DNA of 28,384 nucleotides from Pelargonium cotyledonis (Eukaryota; Streptophyta; Magnoliopsida; Geraniales; Geraniaceae). The translations under genes and the position numbers were made by a program. The notes beneath the pieces were generated by a model, which saw only the letters and a program-made list of their open reading frames with translations, ran no database searches and had not been told where the DNA came from. The DNA lies in assembly GCA_036897625.1 (NCBI GenBank), contig JAYMTA010000457.1, positions 1 to 28,384 on the forward strand, in the 5' to 3' direction. Below are positions 10,750 through 19,689 of this stretch, one piece after another (within the stretch, counting starts at the first letter, position 1; every line of letters starts with the position of its first letter).

Positions 10750-10770
10750 ATGGAAGATCCAAAACCCTAA
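10750..10770 (+). promoter_or_regulatory. Mini upstream ORF overlapping a telo-box in the PAP15 leader
   Basis: ATG at 10750 encodes MEDPKP and stops at 10770, 11 bases before the PAP15 ATG. Its last codons coincide with a telo-box, AAACCCTAA (10762-10770), whose TAA is the uORF stop. A six-codon uORF this close could lower initiation at the main start; that effect is inferred. Confidence 0.45.
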
Positions 10771-10781
10771 CCCTCCCTCCG

Positions 10782-13700
10782 ATGGCCTCTTCTTCGCCGT
10801 CTGTGCTCTTCGCCGCCGCTATCACCGCCGTTTTTCTGCTCACCGATGTTCACGGCCGGGTTCCGACCACCCTGGACGGCCCCTTCGACCCCGTCACCGT
10901 CCCTTTCGATGTCAGTCTCCGCGGAGTCGCCGTCGACTTGCCCGACACCGATCCCAGAGTTCGCCGCCGTGTTCGCGGCTTCGAGCCCGAGCAGATCTCT
11001 CTCTCGCTCTCCGCCACCTTCGATTCTGTTTGGGTGTCGTGGATTACAGGTTCGATCCTCTCTTATCACTTCGGATTTAGTGGCTATCTACTTGTGTTCG
11101 AGAAATTGTATGAGCAATTTTGGAGCTCAGTGATTGGATGTTGTGTGTACTTCGTGATTTTCATGGTTTGATTTCTTATTATAATTGTAGTTCCCTGCTT
11201 AGTTGTAATAGAGATGGAAGAGAATTATGAATTGTTCTATTCCATCGAAAAATAGCTGAATTTTTACTTAATACGATAAATGTCATAAATTGTACAGAAA
11301 CTTTGGTTTGTTACCTAATTTGATATACAAAACTCTAGAAAAGTCAATTTAGTGCATGGAATTTCAATTTATACAAAATTTGATACATGAACTTTGGTAT
11401 GAACTGTTAGTCCCATTTGACGGCTTATAGCATTGTTTAAATTCTGTACTTCATGTCTTATGCACACTGATTTGTATTAAATTTGCTAGTTGCGAAAAAA
11501 GGATTGCTAGGCGGTATTTTATGCCATTCACCTCTTCCACACCGAACAAATTTCAATTTGTACCCATTTTAATATATGAACTTTCGATTTGTACCAAATT
11601 TGGTACATGAACTTTTGATATGATTGGGTGCCAAATTAGGTATCATGTGAAAGTCTGTGTCTATCATTATAACTTAAATGCAACAAATGTGTTGGAGTTA
11701 GCTTTGTTCAAATTTTGTACTTCGCTTTTATGTATATTGGTTTGTATGCCAGTTCTGTTGAAATATTGGGGTTGTGTTTATTTAGATTCTACAATTTTGT
11801 TTTTAATTGCTTTTGCTTAATTGAGTTGCTTTTGGAGTGTGCAGGAGATTCACAGATTGGTCATAACATAAAGCCATTAGATCCTAAATCTGTTTCAAGT
11901 GTTGTTCGCTATGGGAAGTTAAGATATCCATTAACTCGTGAAGCAACTGGTTACTCTCTTATTTACAATCAGCTTTATCCTTTTGAGGGCCTTCAGAATT
12001 ATACTTCCGGAATCATCCACCACGTTCGTCTCATAGGTACCTTCAACTTTTCCATCTTCTGAGCTTTGCAAAATTTCTTATTGGGCCATTACAAATGAGG
12101 TAGTGTTTTGGATTAGATTTTTTTTCTTTTTAGGAATGGAAATCAAGAATTGAAATGAGGTGAGATTTTCATTCTTCGTGTTAGGATTGGAACTTTTTGG
12201 TCATGAAAATGGCTTTTTGGAATCAGAATCTCATTCCCATATCGATTTTTTTTTTTCTTTTTTACTCAAACACTACCCTAAAATATTGTTTATTGGTAGG
12301 ATGGATCATTTGTTTACACATACGGGGATCTGCTAAGCCAAATATGAACTAGCGAGACTATTTTGGCAAAACCTCATTGGTCAATATACATATGAAATTC
12401 ACGTCTTTAGTTTTGTTTTTCTATAACTTTGTATTGCGGTCTATATAAGTTTGTTCCTTTTCATTATGTTTATTATAGGGTTGAAACCAAACACAAAATA
12501 CTATTATCGTTGCGGTGATCCCTCTATACCAGCCATGAGTTCTATCTACTCTTTCAAGACTATGCCAGTTTCTAGTCCACATAGCTACCCAAACAGAATA
12601 GCCATTGTGGGAGATCTCGGTCTTACATACAATACAACTACCACTATCAGCCACTTGATTAATAATAAACCCGATCTTGTCTTGTTGGTTGGTGATGTCA
12701 CTTATGCAAATCTGTACCTCACAAATGGAACTGGCTCTGACTGCTATTCTTGCTCATTTCCACAAACTCCCATTCACGAGACCTATCAACCTCGTTGGGA
12801 TTACTGGGGAAGGTAGAAACGCTTGCAAATTTTCGTGTTAGATTTCCATTCCGTAAAATTGATCTCGGTCTTATAATTTATATTTTGTCACTTCATTCAG
12901 GTTTATGCAGAAATTGGTTTCTGAAGTTCCTATGATGGTGATTGAAGGAAACCACGAAATCGAAGAACAAGCTGAAAACAAGGTGTTTGCAGCTTACAGT
13001 TCTCGATTTGCATTTCCATCCAAGGAAAGTGGATCATCATCAACATTATATTACTCCTTCAATGCTGGGGGCATACACTTTATCATGCTTGGAGCCTACA
13101 CAGCCTACAATGAATCCAGTAAGATGATGGCCTTATCGTTCTTAATGGAAAAGTTTTGTGGCGATCAAGCTTGTTTTACTTAAGTTCTTATATCTACCGC
13201 AATGTCCTCAATGTCAATTTATTACCTAGTTCCTTATTTTTAATAAAAACAAAAGGTATTTATTTAGGATGTTGAGTATTCATTTCGAAACTAAACCTTG
13301 TGGGAAGGATCACAGGCGGTCCATCAGCTTGGGTCTGCTTTACTAGTAAGTTAAGAGTAGTAATAGCACGAGAAAAAATGGTGTCATAATGCCGTATTGA
13401 ATGTGGAAAATATAACTTGAAATTTGGAAATCAAATGCCCCATTTTGGATAGTCCCATTTTTAATGTCATTAGTATCAGTATTGATCTATTCCATGTAAA
13501 ACATATTTAGCATGGTGTTTTTATATATAGTAAGTACCAAAAAGGCAAAAACTGATTGTGGCATAAATTTCTCAAAATTCAAAAAGTGATTCTACTTATA
13601 TAGGATTCAGTTGTTATAATATCAATGTTGACTGATTTCTTGTCAAAGTCAAACATAAGGAACTAGGTGTATTTTGATTGTAACTTTGAAGTCTTCCTAC

Positions 13701-15330
13701 TTTAAGTATCTATTGGATGAATAAAATGCACCCATAAAAATGTTCTAATTTTGTTGGTGGATAATGCATTTATCACGTCTAGTTAGTGCCTTTTCTTTTG
13801 TAGTTTGAGCAATTGCTCAACAAAGCATTTTATTTGTTTTTTTCCTTCTTTTACAGGTGATCAATACAAGTGGCTGAAGAGTGATCTGGCTAATGTTGAC
13901 AGAACCATAACTCCATGGCTGGTAGCCTCCTGGCACCCTCCCTGGTACAGTTCTTATGAAGCCCATTACAGGGAGGCAGCATGTATGAGAGTGGCAATGG
14001 AAGGTTTACTATACTCTCACGGTGTTGACATAGTATTCAATGGACACGTATGTCCTTGCATTTACTTTTGATAAGTTAATATCATTTATCATGATTAGGT
14101 TTCTTTAGCTTTAGCCTTTAGGTATAAAGAAAATAGCTTGTCCTCTCCTGGTACGTAGAATAGGGACCTTCAATATGGGGATGGATAGATGCTACAACAG
14201 TAATGAAAATTTTCCTTGACATTTGAAAATATCATATCATGTCTTTGAGAAATAGATCACTGCCAAAAAGCACATGCAGTATGTATGATTTTATCTGTGT
14301 ATGATATTGTAAGAGGGTGATCCTTGGCGCAACGGTAAAGTTGTTGCTTTGTGACTTTGAGGTCACGGGTTTAAGTTTGAGTCAAGGACAAAACCTCCAC
14401 AATGATGAGAGCCTTATGCATTGGGCCGGTTTCTTTGATTAAAAAGTTACTTAAGTATACGATACTATGGAGGACATGACTCATGAGTTCCTCCAGTTTA
14501 GCTCAATATTAGATTGCTTCAAATTCTTTGTGCATTATTTCTGATTATAATGAGAAACTTTTACCAGGTTCATGCTTACGAGAGGTCCAATCGAGTTTAT
14601 AATTACACATTAGATCCATGTGGGCCTATATATATCACAATTGGTGACGGGGGTAATCGAGAAAAGATGTCTATTGGATATGCTGATGAACCTGGTCACT
14701 GCCCCCGCGCAGAAACTACTCCTGATGAGTACATGGGAGGCTTATGTGCAGTTAACTTTACATCTGGTCCAGCAGCAGGTCAATTTTGTTGGGATCGGCA
14801 GCCCGATTACAGTGCTTTAAGAGAAAGTAGTTTTGGTCATGGGATATTAGAGGTATGTGTTTAACATTTGGTATTTACATAGTAGGATTTGTAGATACTA
14901 AGGTAGCGTTTGGATTAGAGTTTTTGTTCACGAATGGAAATCAAGAATGGGAATAAGGTTCTCATTCTTCATAATTTAATTACAACTTTTTTGTCATGAA
15001 AATGGCTTTGAAATGGGATTCTCATTCCCGTCCTTAAATTTTTAATCCAAATGTTGCCTAATATGCTATCAAGCAACTGATGCTTATTACATTATAATTT
15101 TTAATGCTGAAATTCTTGAACTTTCCGTATCTGTAAATGATGATGGTTTGCTAATCATGATTTGAACTTCTGAATTTCAGGTAAAGAATGAAACTTGGGC
15201 TTTATGGACATGGTACAGAAATCAGGACACGCCCCACAAATTGGGGGACCAAATTTACATAGTCCGCCAACCTGACAAGTGTCCCATTCATCCCAAGGCC
15301 GCATATAAACTCTGGTCTGCAACCAGATAA
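10782..15330 (+). CDS. PAP15: Purple acid phosphatase 15 (phytase-type PAP)
   Basis: Secreted binuclear metal phosphatase of the high-molecular-weight plant PAP class; Arabidopsis PAP15 acts on phytate and phosphate esters. Seven exons join in frame: 10782-11049, 11845-12036, 12479-12812, 12901-13118, 13857-14047, 14568-14852 and 15181-15330, giving 545 residues, the usual length. Residues 1 to about 24 are a signal peptide ending near DVHG. A fibronectin-like N-terminal domain precedes the metallophosphatase domain. All seven metal ligands are visible: D199 (GDLG), D226 and Y229 (GDVTY), N282 (GNHE), H364 (SWHPPWY), H401 and H403 (GHVH). Several N-glycosylation sites (NYT, NTT, NGT, NFT, NET) fit a secreted enzyme. 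The start ATG is the first in frame; the frame extends upstream without another ATG. The PAP15 name rests on the TLDGPF, AVDLPDTDPRVRR and SDCYSCSFPQTPIHETYQPR stretches; PAP13/PAP23 are the nearest alternatives. Confidence 0.95.
11276..11675. mobile_element. Interrupted GTACC-rich MITE in PAP15 intron 1
   Basis: Third copy of the family at 6763 and 8450. The left arm AATGTCATAAATTGTACAGA mirrors the right arm near 11620-11670, where GTGCCAAATTAGGTATCATG matches the complement of the left-arm TTACCTAATTTGATATAC. The two arms are separated by about 110 bases (11433-11545) that do not belong to the family. Confidence 0.6.
11433..11747. repeat. Pair of 45-bp direct repeats in PAP15 intron 1
   Basis: TTGTTTAAATTCTGTACTTC at 11433 recurs as TTGTTCAAATTTTGTACTTC at 11704, and both continue to GATTTGTAT / GGTTTGTAT. 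The copies bracket the right half of the MITE, so part of the intron seems to have been duplicated around or after the insertion. Confidence 0.6.
12099..12278. mobile_element. Tourist-like MITE in PAP15 intron 2
   Basis: Starts GGTAGTGTTTTGGATTAGA and ends with CAAACACTACCC followed by TAA, an inverted match. It shares the internal words GGAATGGAAATCAAGAAT and TCATGAAAATGGCTTT with the copy at 14902-15058. A 3-bp TNA flank suggests the PIF/Harbinger group. Confidence 0.65.
13222..13672. repeat. Distant inverted repeat in PAP15 intron 4
   Basis: TTACCTAGTTCCTTATTTTT near 13222 is mirrored by AAACATAAGGAACTAGGTGT near 13652. The arms are about 20 bases long, 400 bases apart. This could be the ends of an old non-autonomous transposon; no target duplication was identified. 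Confidence 0.4.
14311..14440 (+). mobile_element. tRNA-derived SINE (Au-like head) in PAP15 intron 5
   Basis: The sequence TCCTTGGCGCAACGGTAAAG followed by TTGTTGCTTTGTGAC and GAGGTCACGGGTTTAAGT is the tRNA-related head of a plant Au-type SINE. It has an A box (TGGCGCAACGG, 14325-14335) and a decayed B box (GGTTTAAGTTT, 14368-14378) with tRNA-like spacing. The part after about 14385 does not follow the Au body as I remember it, so the copy is truncated or belongs to a related family. Confidence 0.7.
14902..15058. mobile_element. Tourist-like MITE in PAP15 intron 6
   Basis: A 157-bp element with inverted ends GGTAGCGTTTGGATTA and TAATCCAAATGTTGCC, flanked on both sides by TAA (14899-14901 and 15059-15061). 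A 3-bp TAA duplication is the mark of PIF/Harbinger (Tourist) MITEs. The same family occurs at 12099-12278 and, as a fragment, at 19150-19300. Confidence 0.75.
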
Positions 15331-16100
15331 TTCCATCTAACCGGGCAATATCCCCCTGCTATTTTAGTGATCAAACATCATAGTATATGCACATCTAGCT
15401 CTAATTTTCCATATTTGGGCCTTTCCAATTAGTGATGAAACTCGAAATATCCTTCCATGCCAAACATCACGGCCTGTGTAGCATAGATTAGGAAAATAGT
15501 TTCCACATGGTGCATCAAATCTTCCTTATATTCAATCCCTTCCCCTTAGTGATGAAACATCGAGACGTCTTCCATACAAAACATCAATTACCGATGGAGA
15601 CTAGATAAGGTAAAGACCAAAGAGTCTCCACGTGGTGCATTAAAGCTTCCTTATCCGGGCCCTCCCCCTTCGTGCCGAAACATCTTAATATTCTTCCATA
15701 CCAAAACATCTTCACATCACGATCTACGTAGATAAGGAAAAAAGTTCCCACACGATGGTAACAACTAGCAAGTGCTGTTGTATTGTAGAAAGTCATGTAA
15801 ATATGCAAGGGACCACCACCCAACCCTCCCGCTTTCCTGTTCAATAGAAGCACGATAAAGTAGTGCTCAGAATTGTCTCCTCCGGGCTCTTGAGCCAGGA
15901 AGTGAAATTTTAAGAGTACAAGTCACATGGTTTCTGGCTGAGAATTGATTCGTGATATGTCCTACTTCATTTATGTAACATGAGGACTTGATGACCCCTG
16001 AGATGCATATGGATCTTCAATGAATAGTATTTGTATTTTCTTGAAATGCAATTCAATGCATGTCTGTTTAGTGTCCATTTGTAGATTCTGACATTAATTG
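15331..16100 (+). other. PAP15 3' UTR and downstream flank
   Basis: Sequence after the PAP15 stop contains the 120-bp tandem array described separately, then unique AT-rich DNA. No perfect AATAAA is close to the stop; the region near 16015-16060 (AATGAATAGTATTTGTATTT) is a possible weak polyadenylation region. The 89-codon minus-strand frame at 15584-15853 runs across the repeats and is not a credible gene. Confidence 0.4.
15429..15785. repeat. Three ~120-bp tandem repeats after PAP15
   Basis: Units begin near 15429, 15546 and 15669 with TTAGTGATGAAAC or TTCGTGCCGAAAC. Each continues with CTTCCATACCAAAACATC-like sequence, TAGATAAGG, GTCTCCACGTGGTGCAT-like sequence and CTTCCTTAT. The periods are 117 and 123 bases. 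A weaker partial unit begins near 15364. The first unit starts about 100 bases after the PAP15 stop, so the array is probably transcribed in the 3' UTR. Confidence 0.8.
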
Positions 16101-16149
16101 TTTACACCCTCTTTTGTTCGTTCTTTACTTTTGTGGAGAATCTGTCAAT

Positions 16150-16620
16150 TTTGTTTCACTAGGTCAGTTCGGCTTTGAGTTGTTGATTTGAGTTTCAGGT
16201 CTAGAATGAAAAGGTCTGACCCAAACTCGACCCGTAAGCAGTGCGGGTTTCTCCGGCCCGACTTGGGAATCTATTTTGTGACTTGAACTTCAAAAAAAGG
16301 TCGGGTTTTAGGTGTTTGTTGGGTCGGGTCTAAATCAAAGATTTGTTTGAGGCAATTTATTAAAGGGTTGATACGGCTATCATGTTTAAATTGTTGAGTT
16401 TAACATTATTTGAGCAAACGGCATTTAAATAAATGGGTTTATTATACCAACACGACCTAGCTCAATATTGTTGATTCGTTAAATTCATGTCAGTCATTTT
16501 CTATACTATGTTTAAAATTTTATATTTTATCGGGTGGGTCGGGTTTTGAGATTGTCCAACACGATCTGTCTGATTTTCAAGTCATTAACTTGTGATGCAA
16601 ACAAGCTACCTACTAGTATT
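16150..16620. repeat. Decayed GGGTCGGGT-rich repeat
   Basis: The stretch is rich in GGGTCGGGT, GACCCGTAAG, CACGACCTAG and CCAACACGAT words. Several of these also occur in the MITE at 7670-7839 (GGTTTCAGGTTGGAAAGGCC against GAGTTTCAGGTCTAGAATGA). It is a remnant of a non-autonomous element without clear ends. Confidence 0.4.
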
Positions 16621-16811
16621 TTTTTTTACCCTTAGTAATGTATGGAGCCACATGATTGTCGTATTTAATACTAAGAATCCTTGTGAACTATGTATCTAAA
16701 AGCATTCATGCATCGATTCTCATTGAATAGCTACACGGATTTTAGAGAAATTTATTTGAATCTTATACAAAAGACCCATCTTGACATTGACAAAACAAAC
16801 AAAAATTTATA

Positions 16812-17065
16812 CTCCCTTTCGTTTCAAAATGAGTGTCTTGTTTCTATTTTTTGCAAAAATTAAGAATTACAAAATAATTTAGTGTGTTTCTAATATAACT
16901 CTCACTTTTTTCATGTGCACTCATGTACAGATTTGTCCATGTGCATAAGTGATAAGGGTAATATGGAAAGAACACTAATATAATAACATAAAAATAAAAA
17001 CAAGACACTCATTTTGGGACAAAAAAAATTAGACAAACAAGAAACTCATTTTGGGACGGAGAGAG
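16812..17065. mobile_element. Stowaway-like MITE
   Basis: A 254-bp element with inverted ends CTCCCTTTCGTTTCAAAATG and, at the right, CATTTTGGGACGGAGAGAG, flanked by TA on both sides (16810-16811 and 17066-17067). The CTCCCTCCGT-type end and TA target are the hallmarks of Stowaway (Tc1/mariner) MITEs. The inverted arms extend through GAGTGTCTTGTTT. Confidence 0.85.
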
Positions 17066-17199
17066 TACAATTTTTCTTATAAGTACTGTTCTGATTCACA
17101 CCAACTTTCTTTTACTCATTGACAGTTTTGAGCAACTAGGAACCTTCCAAAAATCAATCAACCATCTTTAGATACATTTTCCTTAACTGGCCCCTACAA

Positions 17200-17600
17200 A
17201 CTGAGCATGGGCCGAATGGTCGGTTGCTTTTAATTTAGCTCCTGATTTTCCTTTTAGCTTAAGAAACTTAAACATTTTGCGATGCAAGGCCTTGTTCATG
17301 ATGTCAGATAAGTGATACTAGAAGGAGCATGAACCATGCACTTCTCCTCGTCAAACTTTTTGTCAAAATAAAAATGATACTCAATACGAAAATGTTTGAA
17401 ACGCTTGTGAAACACCGGATTAACAGTCACGTAAGTGGTTGACAACTTATCAATAAATAGAATAGGAGACTGAATTAGACTTCTCAGGTATCTCTTACTC
17501 CTGAATTAAGTTAAGGGCTTACTATAAACAGAACGTGTTTCTATTTAGTATTTGGAATAGAAAAAGTACAACTATAAGGTATTCTAAAGGATATTAAGAC
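17200..17600 (-). mobile_element. Ty1/copia LTR-retrotransposon fossil, pol (RNase H) fragment
   Basis: Read on the minus strand, this stretch resembles the end of a copia polyprotein: a tract NPVFHKRFKHFRIEYHF corresponds to the NPVFH-RTKHI-D-HF region of copia RNase H. It is followed by sequence like the LADIMTKAL tail of the domain. It is a short, old, broken fragment. No LTRs, gag, integrase or target duplication were found around it. Confidence 0.65.
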
Positions 17601-17694
17601 TCCAAAGGCTTCGAAGGTACAAAAACATACTGAGTGCTGAAACTCTTGATAAATGTTTAATTCTTTTCTTTAGTCCTCAATAGTTATCATTATT

Positions 17695-17880
17695 TTATTG
17701 GAAAAATTACACATACTTACTATGAACTTTACACCTTTTACACATACATACCCTAAAGTTTAGTTTGTAACTATTGGCTACCCTAAAGTATGTCACAAAA
17801 CTTTTCGTCCATTTTTTCCGTCAAAGTTAACGGAATATTCCAAAAAAAAAGTCATGTGCCCAGCACATGACCAATATTTT
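17695..17880. repeat. Decayed element with a 21-bp palindrome
   Basis: The tract carries phrases typical of dispersed plant repeats (ACACATACATACCCTAAAGT, TTCCGTCAAAGTTAACGGAA) and ends with GTCATGTGCCCAGCACATGAC (17851-17871 with its last base), a palindrome with 9-base arms and a 3-base loop. No end repeats could be set. Confidence 0.4.
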
Positions 17881-18049
17881 TTTGAAATACCAAAATTGCC
17901 CTTCACTATTTACCCTTCTTCTTCATCAAGAACATGTTCATCATGTTTCACCGGAAAATTTAAAGTTTCGCCGGAAAACACAAAAATTAAAATAATTCCA
18001 ATAAACTTTTTTTGAAGAAGAAGAAAATCCCAACAAATTTCAAATCATC

Positions 18050-18246
18050 ACAGATGTTAGAGAACATCTACGCAGAAAATATTGAAACTTTAGATGTGCA
18101 GAATCTTTAAAGAGGTGCTCTTGTTGATGGATTTGTCATTTTAAATTCTTTGAGGTTATAGTTGATTACCTTCCAACATTTCTTTCTAACTTCTATCCAA
18201 AAGATGATTTTCGAAGCCCAATAAATGTTGCATTTTTCTTCGAAGG
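18050..18246 (+). pseudogene. Fragment of an F-box gene C-terminus and flank
   Basis: This stretch is a diverged copy of 21890-22086. Shared words in order are GAACATCTACG / AGCATCTATG, AGAGGTGCTC, TTGATTACCTTCC, ACATTTCTT, and AATGTTGCATTTTTCTTCGAAG. The same unit encodes a V-D-Y-[LI]-P-T-F-L end in the F-box locus at 20.8-21.9 kb. It is an isolated 3' fragment, 2.7 kb from the larger pseudogene. Confidence 0.7.
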
Positions 18247-18248
18247 GT

Positions 18249-18440
18249 TTAAGGGAAATTTAGTACCCAAATTTTGGCCAGAAACCCAATTTGGTACCCA
18301 ATTTTTATTATGCCACACTTAGTACGCACACTTTTATTTTGAACCCAATTGAGTTCTTGCCTTCTATGTCTGTTAAATGTTTTGTTAACTTGATGGCGTG
18401 GCAAGCCCACGTCAACCCGGGGACTGGAAAATTCAAGAGA
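18249..18440. repeat. Decayed repeat with TTTGGTACCCAATTT words
   Basis: TTAGTACCCAAATTTTGGCC and CCCAATTTGGTACCCAATTT begin a tract ending near GCCCACGTCAACCCGGGGA. The wording resembles the GTACC-rich MITEs but differs in its details, and only one end is visible. Confidence 0.35.
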
Positions 18441-18539
18441 TAAATACGTCTGCAATATAAAAATTCAACTCTTGAATTTTTTGTGAAATAAAAATACAAC
18501 AACAACAACAAATCTCTCTCTTCTTACTTCTGGGATTCA

Positions 18540-19145
18540 TATGGGTTACAATTACATTGTCGACCCACTAGAACTCGTCTTTTTCTCTTTGTGTTTTCTT
18601 CATTTGTTTTGATTCATAGGTTGTGTTGTGGATTAAAGTTTCTCCACGTCACCTAAAAGGTCACGCTCTCTAGGAGTTTCAAACTTCGCGTTGGGAGGAA
18701 GGGAGCTTCCATGCCTCCCAAGTACGAGGGAAACACTTACAATACTTTTTGAACACTTTGGTCATGTTTGGCCTATCGAAGCGGGGAGACGCGTCACTAG
18801 GGAAGGTAAACATGTGAGGGAAGCTTGGATGTCGCGGCACAGGAGATGGATGTCACTGCATCGGTCCGAGAAGGTCTGCACATCCCTTGGGACAACTGGT
18901 CATGCCACGACATGCTTTCCCTATGCCGCGACACTGATGTCGTGACAAGCTGTTTCATCTTTTAGTGGCTTTCGAATGTTCCCACTTCCGTCTGAAGGAT
19001 GATCGGATGGACGAATTCATTTCCTTGGGGCCTTCCTGGTCTTGGGTTAGACATGGCATTATGGAGTCAAATTGGTTTGCTCGCGTGGCATCAAGGTCAC
19101 CACATGTTGCTTTATCATTTGTCTTGAAACTTAAGATTTTCCGAA
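18540..19145. other. Unassigned GC-richer stretch
   Basis: Markedly richer in G and C than its neighbours, with two plus-strand open frames of 84 (18691-18945) and 110 codons (18965-19297). Neither protein resembles a family I know, and the second runs into a MITE fragment, so they are probably not genes. The base composition suggests a decayed gene or transposon part. Confidence 0.3.
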
Positions 19146-19149
19146 CAGC

Positions 19150-19302
19150 ATCAATAGGTGATAATCAAATTACAAGTGGAAAAGTGAATGTAAATGAGAA
19201 TGGGAATGAATATGTTATAACTTATACATCATCAATGAGAGTCTCATTTTCATTCACACTCTTCATTCTCAAACCAGAACTATTAATCCAAACGTAGCCT
19301 AA
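19150..19302. mobile_element. Tourist-like MITE fragment
   Basis: The right part reads GAGAATGGGAATGAATATG through to TTAATCCAAACGTAGCC followed by TAA, matching the right end of the elements at 12099 and 14902. The left end is not clear. Confidence 0.55.
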
Positions 19303-19689
19303 ATGTCCATCACCCTAAAAAACAGTCAATTTTGTTTTTTTGAAACAGAACCATACTCCTAAGCAAAGAAATATTAAACTTATTTACATCCAATGCCACT
19401 GCGTCTAAACTCAACCTATTTACATAAATTCCCACTTTTTATATTTTTATTAGTTCAATTTTTTTTAAACAAACCAAACTCAAATATTAATACAAACCAT
19501 GAACATACCAAACTCCAAACCAAAGACATGAATTAAAACAAAACTAAAAACAAAAATAAACTTCGTCAATACACTCGTCCGAACACCTAAGTCTCACATA
19601 GACTTTGACACTCTAACTAACGCAAGAAGTACTCGATTCGCGAGCCTCGTAGCATAACTAAACGAAATGATTCAAGATTCATCAGCAAG

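Noticed and set aside
10695-10781. N-terminal extension of PAP15 to 10695
   Set aside because: The frame is open but begins with TTG, not ATG, and the ATG at 10782 is followed directly by a good signal peptide.
10767-11069. 100-codon minus-strand open frame across PAP15 exon 1
   Set aside because: It is antisense to a GC-rich coding exon, and its Arg/Gly-rich protein is what such antisense reading gives.
14321-14390. Functional tRNA gene
   Set aside because: The A- and B-box regions are present, but there is no acceptor-stem pairing or proper anticodon arm; it fits a tRNA-derived SINE.
15584-15853. 89-codon minus-strand frame
   Set aside because: It runs over the 120-bp tandem repeats, has no family features and changes character between units.
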